Origin: Paraglaciecola algarum
GTDB taxonomy: Bacteria > Pseudomonadota > Gammaproteobacteria > Enterobacterales > Alteromonadaceae
Length of the DNA: 64,000 nt
Assembly (NCBI RefSeq): GCF_021532655.1
Contig: NZ_JAKGAS010000005.1
Span: forward strand, 248,001 to 312,000
Reading direction: 5' to 3'
Positions within the stretch are counted from its first letter, which is position 1; each line of letters starts with the position of its first letter. A program made the translations under genes and the position numbers. Shown in pieces: positions 63,030 to 64,000 of this stretch. Under the pieces are notes generated by a model that was given only the letters and a program-made list of their open reading frames with translations, did not search any database and was not told the DNA's origin.

Positions 63030-64000
63030 TGAAAAAACCAAACAATGTACGTATTCCTTTAATACGCTTTTTTGGTATTGCTTTGTCTATCATACTATCC
63101 TTATTTTTATTGGTAACTTGGTTGACCTTTTCCCGACTAGTTAACTTTGAAACTGTACTTAAAAATTTTTCCGAACAAGCACTTCCTACTATAGTGCTTT
63201 CAGGGGAATTATATAATGAAGCTTCACAATTGTTACAATTTACCGATTTACTTGCTAATGCGAACTCAGACGCAGCTAAACGACTAGCCGAGCAAGAATT
63301 GAATACCTACATAAGGAAGATTAAAAGTTTATCTAGTAAAAAACTAGATGACAGTTTTCTAGATAAGCAGCTAGAAATTATTAATCTTGAACTACTCGAG
63401 TTTTCTGACTTAATCTGGCAAAGAGCAGACATCAATAAAAAACTAGCCGCTAAACGACAAAACATGTACACCTTGTTTACCCATGCTTTTGATTTAATTC
63501 AACAATCTCCCCGTAAACCTTCATATTCTGACTCTGAAGAAAGCTGGATTTCACAATTATCAAGATTGATGTTAATCACAGATCAAGCGATTAATGCCAA
63601 ACGAATGCAAGAGGTACGAGGTTTATTTGCAAGAGTTAAGCAGCAAGTTATGAGTATTCAAATTACTGATACAAAACATGCAAACACGATTGAACAACAA
63701 AATATAATTCGAACTATTAAACATACAATATTTGCATCAGATGGATTGGAACATCTAGTTATCTCGCATCTAAAGTTAACCGGAAGAGTAAAAGGTAGAG
63801 AAAACTTTATGCGCCACCTAATCGAAGATTTTTCTCGATTATTAGAAATAACAACTAACGAGACAAAAACCAATATATTTAAGCAAGTAGCTTTATCTGT
63901 AGAAGATACAGAAAATCAGATAAATACCATAGGTGGTATTATTTTGATGGCCATAATTTTAATGTTTATTATCTTATTCTTTATTCAAAATAGGATCTTA
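63029..64000 (+). CDS. Sensor-like membrane protein, N-terminal part (runs off the right edge)
   Basis: 324 codons open to the end of the window. One membrane helix at about residues 12-35 (IRFFGIALSIILSLFLLVTWL-like), a long alpha-helical extracytoplasmic domain of about 260 residues (coiled-coil character, VVL...ASQLLQFTDLL onwards), then a second helix at about 300-322 (IGGIILMAIILMFIILFFIQ). This is the layout of TorS/LuxQ-type histidine kinases or chemoreceptors. The signalling domain lies beyond the window, so kinase versus diguanylate cyclase cannot be decided. ATG shares a base with the stop of the 5'-nucleotidase homologue. Confidence 0.7.
   Translation, partial: MKKPNNVRIPLIRFFGIALSIILSLFLLVTWLTFSRLVNFETVLKNFSEQALPTIVLSGELYNEASQLLQFTDLLANANSDAAKRLAEQELNTYIRKIKSLSSKKLDDSFLDKQLEIINLELLEFSDLIWQRADINKKLAAKRQNMYTLFTHAFDLIQQSPRKPSYSDSEESWISQLSRLMLITDQAINAKRMQEVRGLFARVKQQVMSIQITDTKHANTIEQQNIIRTIKHTIFASDGLEHLVISHLKLTGRVKGRENFMRHLIEDFSRLLEITTNETKTNIFKQVALSVEDTENQINTIGGIILMAIILMFIILFFIQNRIL

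Noticed and set aside
1..64000. CRISPR arrays, insertion sequences with transposase, rRNA genes
   Set aside because: No regularly spaced repeats, transposase-like proteins or rRNA sequence were seen; tRNA-Leu is the only RNA gene recognised.

Overview
The window looks like chromosome from a marine gammaproteobacterium of the Alteromonadales (Paraglaciecola/Glaciecola/Alteromonas type). This is inferred from the AT-rich DNA, the core block lptG-lptF / pepA-holC-valS, several TonB-dependent receptors, an alginate-utilisation locus and MHYT/HD-GYP signalling genes. No species can be fixed without a database search.

Layout. 1-24.5 kb is a large purine-catabolism regulon. An (S)-ureidoglycine-glyoxylate aminotransferase-like gene (cut by the left edge), a TauE/SafE permease, an HpxW-like oxamate amidohydrolase and an amidase form a leftward operon. 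The allantoinase puuE is divergent to it. An unrelated serine-protease/FHA pair sits between. Then come 8-oxoguanine deaminase with a RutR-like TetR regulator, and divergently the operon xdhA-xdhB-xdhC-uraD-uraH-guaD-puuD-DUF1330. A xanthine/urate-type permease, a TonB receptor and a second RutR-like regulator follow. Four RutR-box-like palindromes lie in front of these units, including the TonB receptor, and tie them into one regulon. Together they would take guanine, 8-oxoguanine and xanthine through urate and allantoin towards oxamate/oxalate. Allantoate amidohydrolase is not in the window.

24.5-36.2 kb carries signalling and orphan genes: an HD-GYP response regulator overlapping an MHYT-PAS-hybrid kinase, a small immunity-like protein, a PEP-CTERM-like exported protein, a TolB/TPR membrane protein and a multi-pass KAP NTPase.

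36.29-43.06 kb is a compact genomic island in the 3' end of tRNA-Leu(CAA), bounded by a 17-bp direct repeat, with no recognisable integrase. Inside it is the most unusual object in the window: a 4.24-kb unit with two imperfect 300-bp terminal inverted repeats. It encloses two divergent genes, a helicase-like P-loop ATPase and a large coiled-coil protein with a C-terminal membrane anchor. The stop codons lie 15-16 bp from the repeats, and each repeat carries a matching hairpin at its inner end. The right part of the island holds two orphan genes and about 0.9 kb of apparently decayed DNA.

43.1-53.3 kb is an alginate-utilisation locus: kdgK, an MFS transporter, a PL6 lyase lipoprotein, a TonB receptor, a FadR-type GntR regulator and an SDR reductase, with TTGG-N5-CCAA palindromes at the two regulated promoters. 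53.5-61.5 kb is core genome (RDD protein, lptG/lptF, pepA-holC-valS). The right edge holds a 5'-nucleotidase homologue whose metal-binding motifs are destroyed. It overlaps by one base the start of a sensor-like membrane protein that runs out of the window, which suggests a periplasmic binding-protein/sensor pair.
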